From the NCBI GenBank assembly GCA_021292105.1, contig CM037865.1:75569541-75633540 (forward strand): DNA of 64,000 nucleotides, given 5' to 3'. This document shows, piece by piece, positions 58,301-61,300 of the stretch (within the stretch, counting starts at the first letter, position 1; the number at the start of each line of letters is the position of its first letter). The position numbers and the translations under genes were made by a program. Source of the stretch: Anadara kagoshimensis (lineage: Eukaryota; Mollusca; Bivalvia; Arcoida; Arcidae). The notes under the pieces were generated by a model. It saw nothing but the letters and a program-made list of their open reading frames with translations, was not told the origin of the DNA and made no database searches.

Positions 58301-61300
58301 CTTGAAGAGGGAGATAGAGAGAATGGTGAGTAGTGGGAGACGTTTTATATGGGGCACCTGGAAGAGAGAGAATGGTGAGTAGTGGGAGACGTTTTATATG
58401 GGGGCACCTGGAAGAGAGAGATAGAGAGAATGGTGAGTAGTGGGAGATGTTTTATATGGGGGCACCTGGAAGAGGGAGATAGAGAGAATGGTGAGTAGTG
58501 GGAGACATTTTATATGGGGGCACCTGGAAGAGGGAGATAGAGAGAATGGTGAGTAGTGGGAGATGTTTTATATGGGGGCACCTGGAAGAGGGAGATAGAG
58601 AGAATGGTGAGTAGTGGGAGACGTTTTATATGGGGGCACCTGGAAGAGAGAGATAGAGAGAATGGTGAGTAGTGGGAGACGTTTTATGTTGGGGCACCTG
58701 GAAGAGGGAGATAGAGAGAATGGTGAGTAGTGGGAGACGTTTTATGTGGGGGCACCTGGAAGAGGGAGATAGAGAGAATGGTGAGTAGTGGGAGATGTTT
58801 TATATGGGGGCACCTGGAAGAGGGAGATAGAGAGAATGGTGAGTAGTGGGAGACATTTTATGTGGGGGCACCTGGAAGAGGGAGATGGAGAGAATGGTGA
58901 GTAGTGGGAGACATTTTATATGGAGACACCTGGAAAATAGTATTGTAAAATATGTTACTGTGGACAAAATTGGGTTTTATTGATTAGTGTATTTGCAATC
59001 TAATGCACATCTAAAGTGAAATTTTGTGCAAAATAATTAATTTTTCATCACATAAACACAAATTTAAGGTATAAAATATTTAAGTTTACGGGAACAAATT
59101 TTCAAGAATTTAAAGTACCAGTAGGTTCAACAGTCAGAATCCTGCATTTTGCTGCTGCATGTTTTAAAATAATTTATTTGAATGAATAAAATTTACATGT
59201 ATTAAAGATTATACTTTTGAGAGAAGAGAAAGAAAACATTCATTGGCACTTGTCAAGTTTTATCTGTATCAAGACAGTTGATTTAAAAACTAAGACAAGG
59301 AAAGTTGTGGTGTCATTTACAAACTAAGCCAATTGCTAATTTCTGGCTCCAAAATGTTGTTTTTGCTAATATGTTTGCTCCAAATCTTGATCAATTTCAT
59401 GAGGCAAACAGTAAAACAATTATTTGGAAAATGAATTCAGTGTTAGAAACTATTAATCAAGAATTTTATTTGGATTAACATATTTTGTCGTTTTTGTTTG
59501 CGAGTCTTACTAGCTCTTTGACATATAATTTGGCTCCTCAATTTTAACATTGAGTAATTTTTTGGCTCCTATTTTTCTAGAGCAAGGCCTAACCCTGATT
59601 TTGAATTGAACTGTCAGTTTCTTTCTTTGTAAATGGATTTGAAATTCAGTACATTATTGTGTATTTAGAAGATATGCATAAATACTTTAGATAAATAGAC
59701 AATGTAGACAATTGTATAAGACATCAACAAATTTTATAGACATAAATTGTCTTATTAATTCAAACTTCTAACTACAGGCTGATGAGGAAGCTCTTCAGAG
59801 ACTGAGAGATGAAGAAGCAGAAAAGGACAGAGAACGTAGAAGGTTGGCAGAAGAACAACAGAAACTAGAAGAGGAAAAGGAAAGAGAGAGGTATAATTTA
59901 TATATGATAGACATAAAAGTAGATAACAACAAACACATACAAATGTCTGTGGCTGAGCAGTTAATGCTTCAAACCAAGAATCAAATCTTGAATCTTTATG
60001 GGGTTGACTTGGTTGGGTTGATTGCTTTGAAGATTTGGAATTACAATGTATCCTTGTCATTAAGCATATAACCATTAATGTTTGAAATCAATTGACTGAT
60101 ATGAAGGTAGACTAGGAATTTTCTTTGTGATGGACCATTAATGGTTATGATAGAGGGTTTTCTTTGTGATGGACCATTAATGGTTATGATAGAGGGTTTT
60201 CTTTGTGATGGACCATTAATGGTTATGATAGAGGGTTTTCTTTGTGATGGACCATTAATGGTTATGATAGAGGGTTTTCTTTGTGATGGACCATTAATGG
60301 TTATGATAGAGGATTTTCTTTGTGATGGACCATTAATGGTTATGATAGAGGATTTTCTTTGTGTTGGACCATTAATGGTTATAATATATAATAGAGGATT
60401 TTCTTTGTGATGGACCATTAATGGTTATGATAGAGGGTTTTCTTTGTGATGGACCATTAATGGTTATAATAGAGGATTTTCTTTGTAATGGACCATTAAT
60501 GGTTATGATAGAGGATTTTCTTTGTGTTGGATCATTAATGGTTATAATAGAGGATTTTCTTTGTGATGGACCATTAATGGTTATAATAGAGGATTTTCTT
60601 TGTAATGGACCATTAATGGTTATGATAGAGGATTTTCTTTGTGGAAGACCATTAATGGTTATGATAGAGGATTTTCTTTGTAATGGACCATGACTCGTTG
60701 AAGACAGCTCAATGCTGATTTATTTAAAATCTATTCCTTACTTAAATCTGCATAAATTATATTTTAAATGCAGACTAAGATTGGAAGAGGAAGAGAGAAT
60801 ACTGCTGGAACAAAGAAGGAGAAGAGAAGAGGAAGAAGACAGAATGAGAGAAGAAGAAAAGAAAAGATTGTTGGAGGTAAAATCATGTACATAAAAGAAT
60901 TTTGAGATTTCCAAATACTGTGCTAATAAGTGATGGTACAAAATTATAGACGGCATTAAAACAAGATATAACAGTAACTGTATATACATAAATATATAGT
61001 ATAAAAAATAGTTTAAACCATTATCAGAAAAAGTAAAGAAGGAGGCAATATTATAACACATTAAAAATCCTCATTACTAGGTTTGCATCACAACATGTCC
61101 ATGTGCCATGTACTGGGTTCCTTGTCTAATAATTAGTCAAATGAATAATAAATAATTTTTCAAAATTCAGAATCTGCATTTAGATTATTACCAAGACCCT
61201 GTATCCTTCTGTTTCTAATAACGTCTGTATACATTCCAATGAATCAAACTAATGTTCAGTGTGTTGCACTAATATTATACTGTTTCCTTTAAACTGTATT

